A stretch of DNA of 64,000 nucleotides from Oleiagrimonas sp963747595. Lineage in GTDB: Bacteria; Pseudomonadota; Gammaproteobacteria; Xanthomonadales; Rhodanobacteraceae. A program made the position numbers and the translations under genes. The notes under the pieces were generated by a model. It had not been told where the DNA came from. It did no database searches and saw nothing but the letters and a program-made list of their open reading frames with translations. Where the stretch lies: contig CAVVFO010000001.1 of NCBI GenBank assembly GCA_963747595.1, forward strand, positions 620,001-684,000, given 5' to 3'. Below, one piece after another: positions 9,655 to 17,830 of the stretch. The first letter of the stretch is position 1, and every line of letters begins with the position of its first letter.

Positions 9655-10854
9655 TCACGCCGCCGACCCGGAAGGTATCCGCAGCACGTGGCGCACCGCG
9701 GCGATCACCCGTTCGGCATCCGCATCGCTCAGCGCCGGCGACAACGGCAGGCTGACCGTCTGTCGCCCGCGCCGCATGGCGTGCGGCCACTGCGCAGGCG
9801 TCCAGCCATAGCGCTGCTGGTAATGCGCATGCTCCGGCAGGGAAAGATAATGCACCCCGGTGCCGATGCCCGTCTGCTGCATGGCCTGCAGAAACCCGTC
9901 GCGATCCATGCCGCAGACACTCGGGTCCACGCCCACGGTATACAGATGATATGCATGGCGGGTGTCGGCAGCCGGTTCGGCGGGCAATTCAAGCGGTGTA
10001 TCGGCAAGGGCCTCCTGATAAAACGCCCACAGCGCCTTGCGGCGTTGCCAGTTGGTCTCGACCCGCGCCAGCTGATGCAGGCCCAGCGCCGCCTGCAGAT
10101 CCATCATGTTGTACTTGAAACCCGCCTCGGTCACTTCGTAGTGCTTGTAGCCGCTGTCGCCGAAGCGGTGCCAGGCATCCTTGCTCATGCCGTGCAGCGC
10201 CAGCACGCGGGCCCGCGCCACCTGGTCGGCATCGCGGCCGATCAGCATGCCGCCCTCGCCGGTGATCACGTTCTTGGTCACGTAGAAACTGAAGCAGCCG
10301 AATGCGCCGAACGTGCCCGCCTTGCGGCCATGGAACGTGGTTTCGATGGCGTGCGCGCAATCCTCGATGACGACAAGGTCATGCTTGCATGCCAGCGCCA
10401 TGATCGCATCCATCTCGCAGGGCCGGCCGGCGAAATGCACCGGCAGAATGGCCCGCGTACGCGGCGTGATCGCCGCCTCGATCGCCCTCGGGTCGATGTT
10501 CTGCGTCAGCGGATCGATATCGGCCAGCACCGGCGTGAGGCCGGCGTGGATGATGGCGTTGGCCGTGGCGCAGAACGTCATCGGCGTGGTGATGACCTCG
10601 CCGCCCGGTTCCAGCTCCGCTGCCAGCATGCTCACATGCAGCGCCGCCGTGCAGGAGTTCAGTGCCGCCACGTGCTGCGCGTCCGTCCTCTGGTACGCGG
10701 CAAAATCGCGCTCGAACTGCGCGACCCGCGGCCCGGTGCCCAGCCAGCCCGAGCGCATGCACGCCACCACCTCGGCAATGTCGTCCTCGCCGATCTGCGG
10801 CGCGCCGAACACCAGAAACGGGGGCGTGTCTTGCGTGTCTTGCGTGTCAGCCAT
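9655..10854 (-). CDS. DegT/DnrJ/EryC1/StrS family sugar aminotransferase
   Basis: PLP-dependent fold-type I enzyme of the family that transfers an amino group to keto-sugar nucleotides used in surface glycans. Visible are NSCTAALHVSM (phosphate-binding region), VIEDCAHAIE (aspartate contacting the PLP ring), and FSFYVTKNVITGEGG with the Schiff-base lysine. I start at the ATG at 10854 (MADTQDTQ...); longer starts are possible. The N-terminus contains an in-frame 9-base repeat (about 2.6 units, 10826-10848) that encodes the D-T-Q repeats. Sugar substrate unknown. It is divergent from the glycosyltransferase run starting at 11149. Confidence 0.9.
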   Translation of the reverse strand: MADTQDTQDTPPFLVFGAPQIGEDDIAEVVACMRSGWLGTGPRVAQFERDFAAYQRTDAQHVAALNSCTAALHVSMLAAELEPGGEVITTPMTFCATANAIIHAGLTPVLADIDPLTQNIDPRAIEAAITPRTRAILPVHFAGRPCEMDAIMALACKHDLVVIEDCAHAIETTFHGRKAGTFGAFGCFSFYVTKNVITGEGGMLIGRDADQVARARVLALHGMSKDAWHRFGDSGYKHYEVTEAGFKYNMMDLQAALGLHQLARVETNWQRRKALWAFYQEALADTPLELPAEPAADTRHAYHLYTVGVDPSVCGMDRDGFLQAMQQTGIGTGVHYLSLPEHAHYQQRYGWTPAQWPHAMRRGRQTVSLPLSPALSDADAERVIAAVRHVLRIPSGSAA

Positions 10855-11148
10855 GTGCTTAGCACCCGGCAAAACCGTCATCTCAAACCACTCCGGCATT
10901 TCGCGCAAGTGGTCCATCCTCGCGGAACACTCGCCCGTTTGCCCGGCATGGCGTTTGCATCGCGCATGCATGTGACGGGCCGCGTCGGAAAGTCACCTCC
11001 CGCAATGGCCTCATGCCCGGAAGTGGCTGTGTTGAAGAAAGCCCTGCAGGCACCGGCGTGGTGGGATGCGCTGCCGCGTCCCAAACCACCGCCGTCTGGC
11101 GCAAACTTCGCGCTATCATCGGCCGCATTCCAAAAAGGGAAATCCTCC

Positions 11149-12006
11149 TTGACCCGTCTCAGCATCATCCTGCCCGCCAAGAACGAGGCGCCGGCACTCA
11201 CCGACGTGCTGCCGCGCCTGCGCGTGCTGCACCCGGATGCCGAGGTCATCGTCGTCAACGATGGTTCCACCGACAACACCGCAGCGGTGTGCGAACAGCA
11301 CCAGGTCCAATGCCTGACCTCGCCGTACTCCATGGGCAACGGTGCGGCCATCAAGCGCGGCACGCGCGCTGCCAATGGCGACATCCTGGTTTTCATGGAC
11401 GCCGACGGCCAGCACGATCCCGGCGACATCGCCCGTCTGCTGGCGCGCCTGGAGCAGGGCTATGACATGGTGGTCGGTGCGCGCGACTGGGAAGGCCAGG
11501 CGGATGTCGGCCGCGGCATGGCCAATACCCTGTACAACTGGCTGGCCACCCGCATCAGCGGCCACCAGATCCGGGACCTGACCTCCGGCTTCCGCGCCGT
11601 GCGGGCAGACAAGTTCCGCGAGTTCCTGTACCTGCTGCCCAACGGGTTTTCCTATCCCACCACCAGCACCATGGCCTTCTTCCGCAGCGCCTACGGGGTT
11701 GCCTATGAGCCTATCGATGTCTCCCGGCGCGAAGGCACCATGAGCCACATCAGGCCGGTCCGCGACGGGGTGCGCTTCCTGCTGATCATCTTCAAGATCG
11801 CCACGCTGTACTCGCCGCTGAAACTGTTCGTGCCCGCCAGCGTGGTGTTCTTCCTGCTGGGTTGCCTCAACTACGCCTACACCTTTCTCGACCGCGGTCG
11901 GCTGACCAACATGAGCACGCTGCTGTGGAGCGCGGCGGTGATCATTTTCCTGATCGGGCTGGTGTCCGAGCAGATCACGGCGCTGATGTATCGACGCGAT
12001 GCCTGA
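11149..12006 (+). CDS. Family 2 glycosyltransferase, dolichol-phosphate-mannose-synthase-like
   Basis: Membrane-anchored GT2 enzyme that probably transfers a sugar from a nucleotide donor to a polyprenyl-phosphate or lipid acceptor. The GT-A domain begins LSIILPAKNEA, has VVNDGSTDNT and the metal-binding FMDADGQHD. Two hydrophobic helices close the protein (about residues 225-280). Start is TTG at 11149, preceded by AAAGGGA 8 bases upstream; this gives 285 residues, a usual size, whereas the longer open frame is unrelated. Its stop overlaps the start of the next glycosyltransferase by 8 bases, so the two are translationally coupled. Confidence 0.88.
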   Translation: MTRLSIILPAKNEAPALTDVLPRLRVLHPDAEVIVVNDGSTDNTAAVCEQHQVQCLTSPYSMGNGAAIKRGTRAANGDILVFMDADGQHDPGDIARLLARLEQGYDMVVGARDWEGQADVGRGMANTLYNWLATRISGHQIRDLTSGFRAVRADKFREFLYLLPNGFSYPTTSTMAFFRSAYGVAYEPIDVSRREGTMSHIRPVRDGVRFLLIIFKIATLYSPLKLFVPASVVFFLLGCLNYAYTFLDRGRLTNMSTLLWSAAVIIFLIGLVSEQITALMYRRDA

Positions 12007-13171
12007 GCAGCGGCGGATGCGCATCCTGATCATCACCCGCAACCTGCCTCCGCTGGTTGGGGGGATGGAGCGGCTCAACTGGCACATGGCAGAGGAACTG
12101 GCAAAGACAGCCGAGGTGCGAGTGGTCGGGCCCGCAGGATCCGCCGCGCTGGCACCCGCCAACGTTCACATCGTGGAATCGCCGCTCAAGCCGCTTTGGC
12201 GCTTTTTGCTGGGCGCGCAATGGCAGGCCTGGCGCCAGGCACGTCGCTGGAAGCCGCACTGGATCATCGCCGGAAGCGGCCTCACCGCGCCGCTGGCCTG
12301 GCTGGCGGCGAAGGTGTGCACGGGGCGCACTGCGGCGTACTTGCATGGTCTGGACATCGCGTTGGCCCACCGCTTCTATCGCGCCGTGTGGCTTCCCGCC
12401 ATCCGTCGCATGGATCGAGTCATTGCCAACAGCAGCGCCACCCGGCAGCTGGCGCTGGATGCCAATGTGAGGGACGAGAAAATCGGCATCGTCCACCCCG
12501 GCGTGGAGCTGCCAGCGCACGCGCCCGATGCCGACGCCATCGCGGCCTTTCGTGCCCGGCATACGCTTGCCGATGCAGCGGTGCTTTTGTCCGTGGGGCG
12601 TATCAGTGAACGCAAGGGACTGCGTGAATTTGTGACCGATGTCTTGCCCCGGATCATCGCAGTCCGTCCGGATGCGATCCTGGTCATTATCGGAGATTCG
12701 CCCAATCAGGCGCTGTATGCCAAAGCGCAAAGCCGTGAGAGCATCCAGTCAGCCGCCGACAGCGCCGGCGTTGGCAAGCACCTGCGGTTTCTGGGCGTCA
12801 TTACGGATCGCGAGCAACTCGCGGCAGCCTACAGCGCCGCCAGTGTGCATGTCTTCCCGGTGCGTGAACTTCCTGGGGATCCGGAAGGATTCGGCATGGT
12901 GGCGGTGGAGGCCGCTTGTTACGGCACGCCCACGGTCGCCTACGCGACAGGTGGCGTGGTCGATGCGGTGGCGGAAGGCAAGTCCGGTTATCTCGTGCCA
13001 TCCGGAAACAGCGCGGGATTTGCGCAGGCCGTCATGCAACTGCTTGCGAATCCCCCGAGTGCTGCGGCACTGCACGCGCACGCCGCCCGTTTCGCCTGGC
13101 CCAAGTTTGGCCAGGCCATACTCGGGAAACTGCCCAGTCGTGGACGCTTCGATGAACACGCACAAGCCTGA
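11999..13171 (+). CDS. Family 4 glycosyltransferase
   Basis: GT-B fold glycosyltransferase of a surface-polysaccharide cluster. N-terminal half has ITRNLPPLVGGMERLNWHMAEEL, typical of the acceptor domain; the C-terminal Glycos_transf_1 domain has LLSVGRISERKGL and the E-x7-E type motif around DPEGFGMVAVEAACYGTP. 390 residues from the ATG that overlaps the previous stop; a second ATG six codons in (MRILIITRN) is equally plausible. It overlaps the next glycosyltransferase by 20 bases. Donor and acceptor cannot be deduced. Confidence 0.88.
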   Translation: MPEQRRMRILIITRNLPPLVGGMERLNWHMAEELAKTAEVRVVGPAGSAALAPANVHIVESPLKPLWRFLLGAQWQAWRQARRWKPHWIIAGSGLTAPLAWLAAKVCTGRTAAYLHGLDIALAHRFYRAVWLPAIRRMDRVIANSSATRQLALDANVRDEKIGIVHPGVELPAHAPDADAIAAFRARHTLADAAVLLSVGRISERKGLREFVTDVLPRIIAVRPDAILVIIGDSPNQALYAKAQSRESIQSAADSAGVGKHLRFLGVITDREQLAAAYSAASVHVFPVRELPGDPEGFGMVAVEAACYGTPTVAYATGGVVDAVAEGKSGYLVPSGNSAGFAQAVMQLLANPPSAAALHAHAARFAWPKFGQAILGKLPSRGRFDEHAQA

Positions 13172-14195
13172 GCCCGCGGTATGGTTCCCCGCCGTGCGCG
13201 CCGGAACAGGCACGGACGTATTCACCGAGCGCCTGGTGGAAGGATTGAACAAACGGGGCATTCGTGCCGAAATCACCTGGTTGCCGCTGCGCGCCGAATA
13301 TGCGCCGTGGACCGTCCCGGTTCCGGAACCGCCTGCGTGGGCAAACGTGGCCCACGTCAATACATGGCTGCATACCCGTTTCCTGCCGCGGTCGCTGCCC
13401 ATCGTCGCCACGATTCACCATTCCGTGCATCACCCTGATTTGCGGCGTTACAAAGGCTTCGCACGCGCCGCCTACCACCGATTCTGGATCGCACCCAATG
13501 AGCGCCGGGTGATGTGCAGGGCGGCAAAAGTCTGCGCCGTCAGCAAATTTGTTGCACAAGCGGCGAAGGAAACGCTGGCAGATGTTTCCATGGACGTGGT
13601 GTACAACGGAATCGATACGGACCGATGCCGTCCCCGTGAATGGCGTCCACCACACAACCCGTTCCGCCTGCTGTACGTGGGAACGTGGAGCAGACGAAAG
13701 GGCGTAGATCTGTTACTTCCGATCATGCGCGAGCTGGGCAACGACTTTGAACTGCACTATACCGGAGGCTTTGGCGCTGCGCGGGACAAGCAAAGTATGC
13801 CGGGAAATGTGCACGATCTGGGTCGACTGCACGGTACCGAGGAGGTCATTTCCGCAATGCAAGGTGCAGACGCATTCTTGTTTCCCTCGCGAAGCGAAGG
13901 CTTGCCACTTTCCGTATTGGAGGCGATGGCCTGCGGTCTTCCGGTGATTGCAAGTCGCGGGTCATCGTTGGTGGAAATCATTGATGATGGCGTGACGGGG
14001 ATCCTGTGTTCTCAGGATGACGTAGGAAAATTCATCGTAGCCTGTTCTCGAATGCGCAAAGAGCCTAGTTCGCTGAGATCAATATCGAAAGCGGCGAGGA
14101 GCGATATCGTAAAGCGTTTTTCCATAAACAGGATGGCTGATGCCTATGTGCAGGTTTATATACGATCTATATTTAAATGCGAATTGGGGCAGTGA
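13152..14195 (+). CDS. Family 4 glycosyltransferase
   Basis: GT-B enzyme, 347 residues from the ATG at 13152, which overlaps the preceding gene and has family similarity from its first residues; the open frame upstream is antisense-like noise. C-terminal domain signatures: LLYVGTWSRRKGVDLLL and FLFPSRSEGLPLSVLEAMACGLPVI. The last 50 codons become AT-rich, marking the edge of a stretch (about 14.0-16.2 kb) with base composition unlike the flanks. Part of the same co-directional glycosyltransferase run. Specific sugar unknown. Confidence 0.87.
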   Translation: MNTHKPEPAVWFPAVRAGTGTDVFTERLVEGLNKRGIRAEITWLPLRAEYAPWTVPVPEPPAWANVAHVNTWLHTRFLPRSLPIVATIHHSVHHPDLRRYKGFARAAYHRFWIAPNERRVMCRAAKVCAVSKFVAQAAKETLADVSMDVVYNGIDTDRCRPREWRPPHNPFRLLYVGTWSRRKGVDLLLPIMRELGNDFELHYTGGFGAARDKQSMPGNVHDLGRLHGTEEVISAMQGADAFLFPSRSEGLPLSVLEAMACGLPVIASRGSSLVEIIDDGVTGILCSQDDVGKFIVACSRMRKEPSSLRSISKAARSDIVKRFSINRMADAYVQVYIRSIFKCELGQ

Positions 14196-14267
14196 CCTTG
14201 TCGCTCCCATGATCAGCTTCCTTAATATGTTGATGGTCAACGGCATAGCATCGCCAGTATTGCTGAT

Positions 14268-15356
14268 ATGAAAATCCTATTCGTTTTGCCCAATGCTGCA
14301 GCAGGCGGCGTCGGGCGTATCAGTTTGAACCTTATTGAACAATTCACACAAGAAGGCATTGAATGCAGGCTCGCATTACGACGTTGTGACGGTGAGCTTC
14401 TTGAGGAAGCCCTGGCGTTGGTGCCGGTGGCCGAATTGGCGCCTAGAGGAATGCATCAATTTGTTCCAGGGGTGTGCAAAGTTATTAAACGATGGCAACC
14501 CACACATGTGGTCACGGCGTTTGCGGATGTGGCGACACTGACTTGGGCAGCACTCCGTTTGATAAAAAATCAAGCGCGATGGATCCACGGCGTGCACAGT
14601 ACGCATGGCCGAGTGATCGCTAGGCCGGGACTGCGGGCCAGTTTACGTTATCGAATCGACACCAGACTTGCAGGTTTCGTATATCGTCGCGTCGACGCCA
14701 TTGTTGCCGTCTCGGAAGGCGTGCGATCAGAGATACTAGGGCAATTCAGCGTAAAACCTTCCAAGGTGACGACTATATATAATCCCGTTGTTCCGGATGT
14801 CGCGTTGAGGGTTGTAGCTGAGCAACGCCATTCGGAAGACCAGCCGTTCCGCATCGTTGCCATCGGCAGGCTGGTGCGGCAGAAGGGATTCGATGTATTG
14901 ATTCGAGCTATGTCGAATGTGCCGATGCCTTGGCAACTTGATATTTGGGGTGATGGACCGGAACGGTCGCAACTGCAAAAACTGATCTTGGACTCGGGGC
15001 TTGCATCTTTCATTCACCTGCGCGGGTATACGTTAGATCCATTCAATGTACTTCGGCATGCGGATTTGTTCGTGCTACCTTCCCGATATGAGGGGTTACC
15101 GACAACAGTAGTCGAGGCCTTGGTCTGCCAATGCCAAATCGTTGCGACTGACTGTCCGCATGGTCCGCGCGAGATATTGCAGGACGGAGAGCTGGGGCAA
15201 TTGGTGCGAGTGGAAGACGCTGATGCTTTAACTTGTGCGATCGCTAAGGTCGTGACCGGGCAAACCCACATCGATTCACAGCGATTGTTGGCACGGGCCG
15301 AAGATTTTTCGGTATCTACGGCTGCTCAACAATGGCGCAAAGTGCTTCAAAAATGA
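14268..15356 (+). CDS. Family 4 glycosyltransferase
   Basis: 362-residue GT-B enzyme. N-terminus MKILFVLPNAAAGGVGRISLNL carries the glycine-rich acceptor loop. The C-terminal half has IVAIGRLVRQKGFDVLIRA and LFVLPSRYEGLPTTVVEALVC, the catalytic E-x7-E region, followed by TDCPHGPREIL. Similar in pattern to WaaG/PglA/TagE-like transferases. Codon usage is clearly less GC-rich than the flanking genes, which points to acquisition from another source. It is the last plus-strand gene of the cluster and is convergent with the methyltransferase at 15372. Confidence 0.87.
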   Translation: MKILFVLPNAAAGGVGRISLNLIEQFTQEGIECRLALRRCDGELLEEALALVPVAELAPRGMHQFVPGVCKVIKRWQPTHVVTAFADVATLTWAALRLIKNQARWIHGVHSTHGRVIARPGLRASLRYRIDTRLAGFVYRRVDAIVAVSEGVRSEILGQFSVKPSKVTTIYNPVVPDVALRVVAEQRHSEDQPFRIVAIGRLVRQKGFDVLIRAMSNVPMPWQLDIWGDGPERSQLQKLILDSGLASFIHLRGYTLDPFNVLRHADLFVLPSRYEGLPTTVVEALVCQCQIVATDCPHGPREILQDGELGQLVRVEDADALTCAIAKVVTGQTHIDSQRLLARAEDFSVSTAAQQWRKVLQK

Positions 15357-15371
15357 ATTGGGGCGCGGCTG

Positions 15372-16214
15372 TCATTTTCTAGTAAGGGAGATGCGGGTAA
15401 GCGCATGGTGACCGCGTAATCGTTTGGCGCCATTCGGGGCGAGTGTGGCGTCCAGGGCGTATGTGAGACGCGCTGTCAACCTCGTCTTGGAACATATTTC
15501 ACGGATGTGCGCCATTCGTCCGGGAGGGTGGGGTGGAGCAACAGCACCATTCGAGTTCGCCCACGTGAATTCATAGTCGGATTGCTGTACAGTTTCCGGT
15601 GCTGTGGCGACGCGCTTTGTTACTACAAGAACATACAGCTCGCCGTAGGAACGTACATTGATGCGATTGCCATCCACAGGAAGTGAGACGCGGTACCAGT
15701 TTTTTATGTCGCACAGGTCCGCGAGAAAAACCTCGGTATCAGCGTAGCCATTTGTACGAGAGTAACAGCTAAAAAACAGCTCGGGCGAGAATTGGTAGAA
15801 CCCATGTCCGCAAAACCCATTGGCGGGCACTGCGTGTAGAATTGTGCCCCCAATTTTACAGAGTGACGCGACGTTTCTTAATGCCTGCGCGATATCGAAA
15901 ATGTGTTCTGAGCACCCGAAATCGATCACGGCGTCATATTGGCGTTTCAGTGCGGCAGGGAGTTCTTGGTTCATATCGGCGATAATATTCGCCCCTTCGT
16001 AAGGCGAATTGTCGATAGAGTCGACCTTGGACGCTCCGAAGTGTTTTGTCAGGAGCGGTTCACAGTAGCTGCCGCGAGCTGTACCAACCCATTTCCTAGA
16101 TGCGTGCGGTCCTAGCAGGACGGCCAATCTTCCCAATGTGATTGTGTTGCCTAGTCCACCGAATTTCCGCGTGGCGTATCGAAGTAAATGGAGTGAGTGG
16201 GTGTCAATGCCCAT
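15372..16214 (-). CDS. Class I SAM-dependent methyltransferase-like protein
   Basis: 280 residues. The central segment AVIDFGCSEHIFDIAQALRN followed by LCKIGGTILHAVPANGF resembles the post-I and motif IV/V region of Rossmann-fold methyltransferases, with the acidic residue and GG turn in expected places. N-terminal motif I is weak (YCEPLLTKHFGASKVDSIDNSPY). Likely acts on a sugar or lipid-linked glycan, from its place in a polysaccharide cluster; this is inference. Its ATG overlaps the stop of the flippase gene by 11 bases, so it is coupled to it. AT-rich relative to neighbours. Confidence 0.7.
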   Translation of the reverse strand: MGIDTHSLHLLRYATRKFGGLGNTITLGRLAVLLGPHASRKWVGTARGSYCEPLLTKHFGASKVDSIDNSPYEGANIIADMNQELPAALKRQYDAVIDFGCSEHIFDIAQALRNVASLCKIGGTILHAVPANGFCGHGFYQFSPELFFSCYSRTNGYADTEVFLADLCDIKNWYRVSLPVDGNRINVRSYGELYVLVVTKRVATAPETVQQSDYEFTWANSNGAVAPPHPPGRMAHIREICSKTRLTARLTYALDATLAPNGAKRLRGHHALTRISLTRK

Positions 16215-17484
16215 GCGGTGTCTCGTAAGCCAGATTTTTAGAACGCGTTGGAAAATTGGCAGATCGTGTACGGCGGATGCAAAGGATGCCGATGCATGTC
16301 ATCACCCACTCTGAACAGGCCAGCGCCAATGGCATACCATTGGCGCCGAATCTTACCGTCAGTATGACAGCAGCAATGACTAGCACCACCAATCCTGCAA
16401 TTTCAAATGCGACCCGCATCCAAGGCTTGCCCAGAGCCATCAGGACGGTGCCGGTAGCCACACGCAACGCCATGCCTGGAACAGCAAGGCAAAGCCAGTG
16501 AATCATGTGCGCGATGCCGTGGTATTTGCTGCCGAACAACCATACGAATATTGGCGCGGCAAACCACAATGCTGCAGCGAGCACAAGGCTGTAAGTCAGC
16601 GTGGCGCTGAAGATCCAGCGTAAGAGATGGGCAATACGTTTGGGATGTTCCTGGCCGTCCCGGAACAGCCGTGGCAACGCCGCGAGCATCATCGCTATGA
16701 TCGGGAGGGTGGCCGCGCCGATCACACGTGCTCCCACCGCATACGTGCCAGCGGAGGCCAGCGGCAATAATTTCGCCGCAAGAGTCTTGTCCACTTCCGT
16801 CGGGCTAGCTGACGTGATGTTGAGCGCCGCGTATCCAGCGGCTTCACGCAGTTCGCCCTTATGCGGAAGTCTCCAGTTCACCGGGCGCGCCCATGGCCCC
16901 GGCATCGTGAGTGTGGCGATGGCCAGCGCGACCAGCGAGGCGCAAAGATACCCGTAGCCATACAGCGTCAATGGATTGGTGGTGCGCAATGCAAAAATTG
17001 CGGCGGCTGAAAGCAGGCGCAATGCCAGTGGCAGCGTTGTCAGCATTTGCGATCGGGCTGTTCTGCCCGTTGCAAGATGTTCGGTAACTGGCAAGCTGAA
17101 GAGCGGTTGCAACAGCATTTCGGTGACGCCGATCGCAAGCAGTATGCCGATTGGCACACGTGCTTCATGAAGCACCAGGGTGCTGATCAACAGGTAGAGG
17201 ATGAGCAGCGCGCTACCACATAGCAACGTACTCGGTACGGCGTAACGGAATATCCCTTCGCGGCGCGCCGGCTCGCGTGAAACTTCGCCCAGCAAAACAA
17301 GGTGGATGCCGAACGTAGAGAGGGTGCCAAGGATCACTGCCAGTGCCGCAACACCCGCGAACGCCCCGAACTGCTGTGGTCCGAGCATGCGCGCGACCAG
17401 GAGCAGTGTGCCGGCCTGCACAAGCAGTCGGCCACCCAGCACGAACGTGGTGCGGATGGTGGCGCGCGCAATCGGCCCTTTCAT
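16204..17484 (-). CDS. Wzx-like polysaccharide flippase
   Basis: Polytopic membrane protein (about 12 hydrophobic segments over 426 residues) of the MOP/PST superfamily that moves undecaprenyl-linked glycan units across the inner membrane. Typical features: N-terminal TFVLGGRLLVQAGTLLLVARMLGPQQFG, and a mid-protein SASPTEVDKTLAAKLLPLASAGTYAVGARV region. I start at the ATG at 17484; an in-frame start 45 bases upstream is possible. Upstream of, and overlapping, the methyltransferase gene. Together with the glycosyltransferases it indicates a Wzx/Wzy-type pathway, though no polymerase is recognisable here. Confidence 0.85.
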   Translation of the reverse strand: MKGPIARATIRTTFVLGGRLLVQAGTLLLVARMLGPQQFGAFAGVAALAVILGTLSTFGIHLVLLGEVSREPARREGIFRYAVPSTLLCGSALLILYLLISTLVLHEARVPIGILLAIGVTEMLLQPLFSLPVTEHLATGRTARSQMLTTLPLALRLLSAAAIFALRTTNPLTLYGYGYLCASLVALAIATLTMPGPWARPVNWRLPHKGELREAAGYAALNITSASPTEVDKTLAAKLLPLASAGTYAVGARVIGAATLPIIAMMLAALPRLFRDGQEHPKRIAHLLRWIFSATLTYSLVLAAALWFAAPIFVWLFGSKYHGIAHMIHWLCLAVPGMALRVATGTVLMALGKPWMRVAFEIAGLVVLVIAAVILTVRFGANGMPLALACSEWVMTCIGILCIRRTRSANFPTRSKNLAYETPHGH

Positions 17485-17830
17485 GTGGATGGATGTATTC
17501 CCAGATAAATGGGACAGATGTTGTTGCACTGTGTGATGCAGTTCATGATCGGTTGTCCAGTCGGCAAAACGGTGGAGCGGTCACGTTCCTTCAATCTGGA
17601 TCACGCAGCGGGTAAACGCCGTAAGGCCCTCAGGATGGTCATGCAAGATGGAATGCAACACCGGTATGCAGACTTATTGAAAGTGTCTGCGCAAGCTGGA
17701 CGGCCAGGGGCTTGGAGTGATGGTCGCTCATGGTGAACTACTCTAGCGCAGGGATTTGCGTTTGTGCGCCGTTACTGCTGAGGATTTCAAAAAGGTCAGG
17801 GTGCAGCCGCACACGACCCAGCGCCGCCCG
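17485..17830. other. Intergenic stretch, no recognised feature
   Basis: About 346 bases between the flippase and the TMTC-like gene. It should hold the flippase promoter on the minus strand. I see no tRNA, clear terminator, repeat-family copy or supported gene; a 75-codon plus-strand frame here resembles nothing and has no clear ribosome binding site. Confidence 0.5.

Noticed and set aside
17509..17736. 75-codon plus-strand frame after the flippase
   Set aside because: No recognisable motif, no clear ribosome binding site, and it starts within the flippase leader on the opposite strand.
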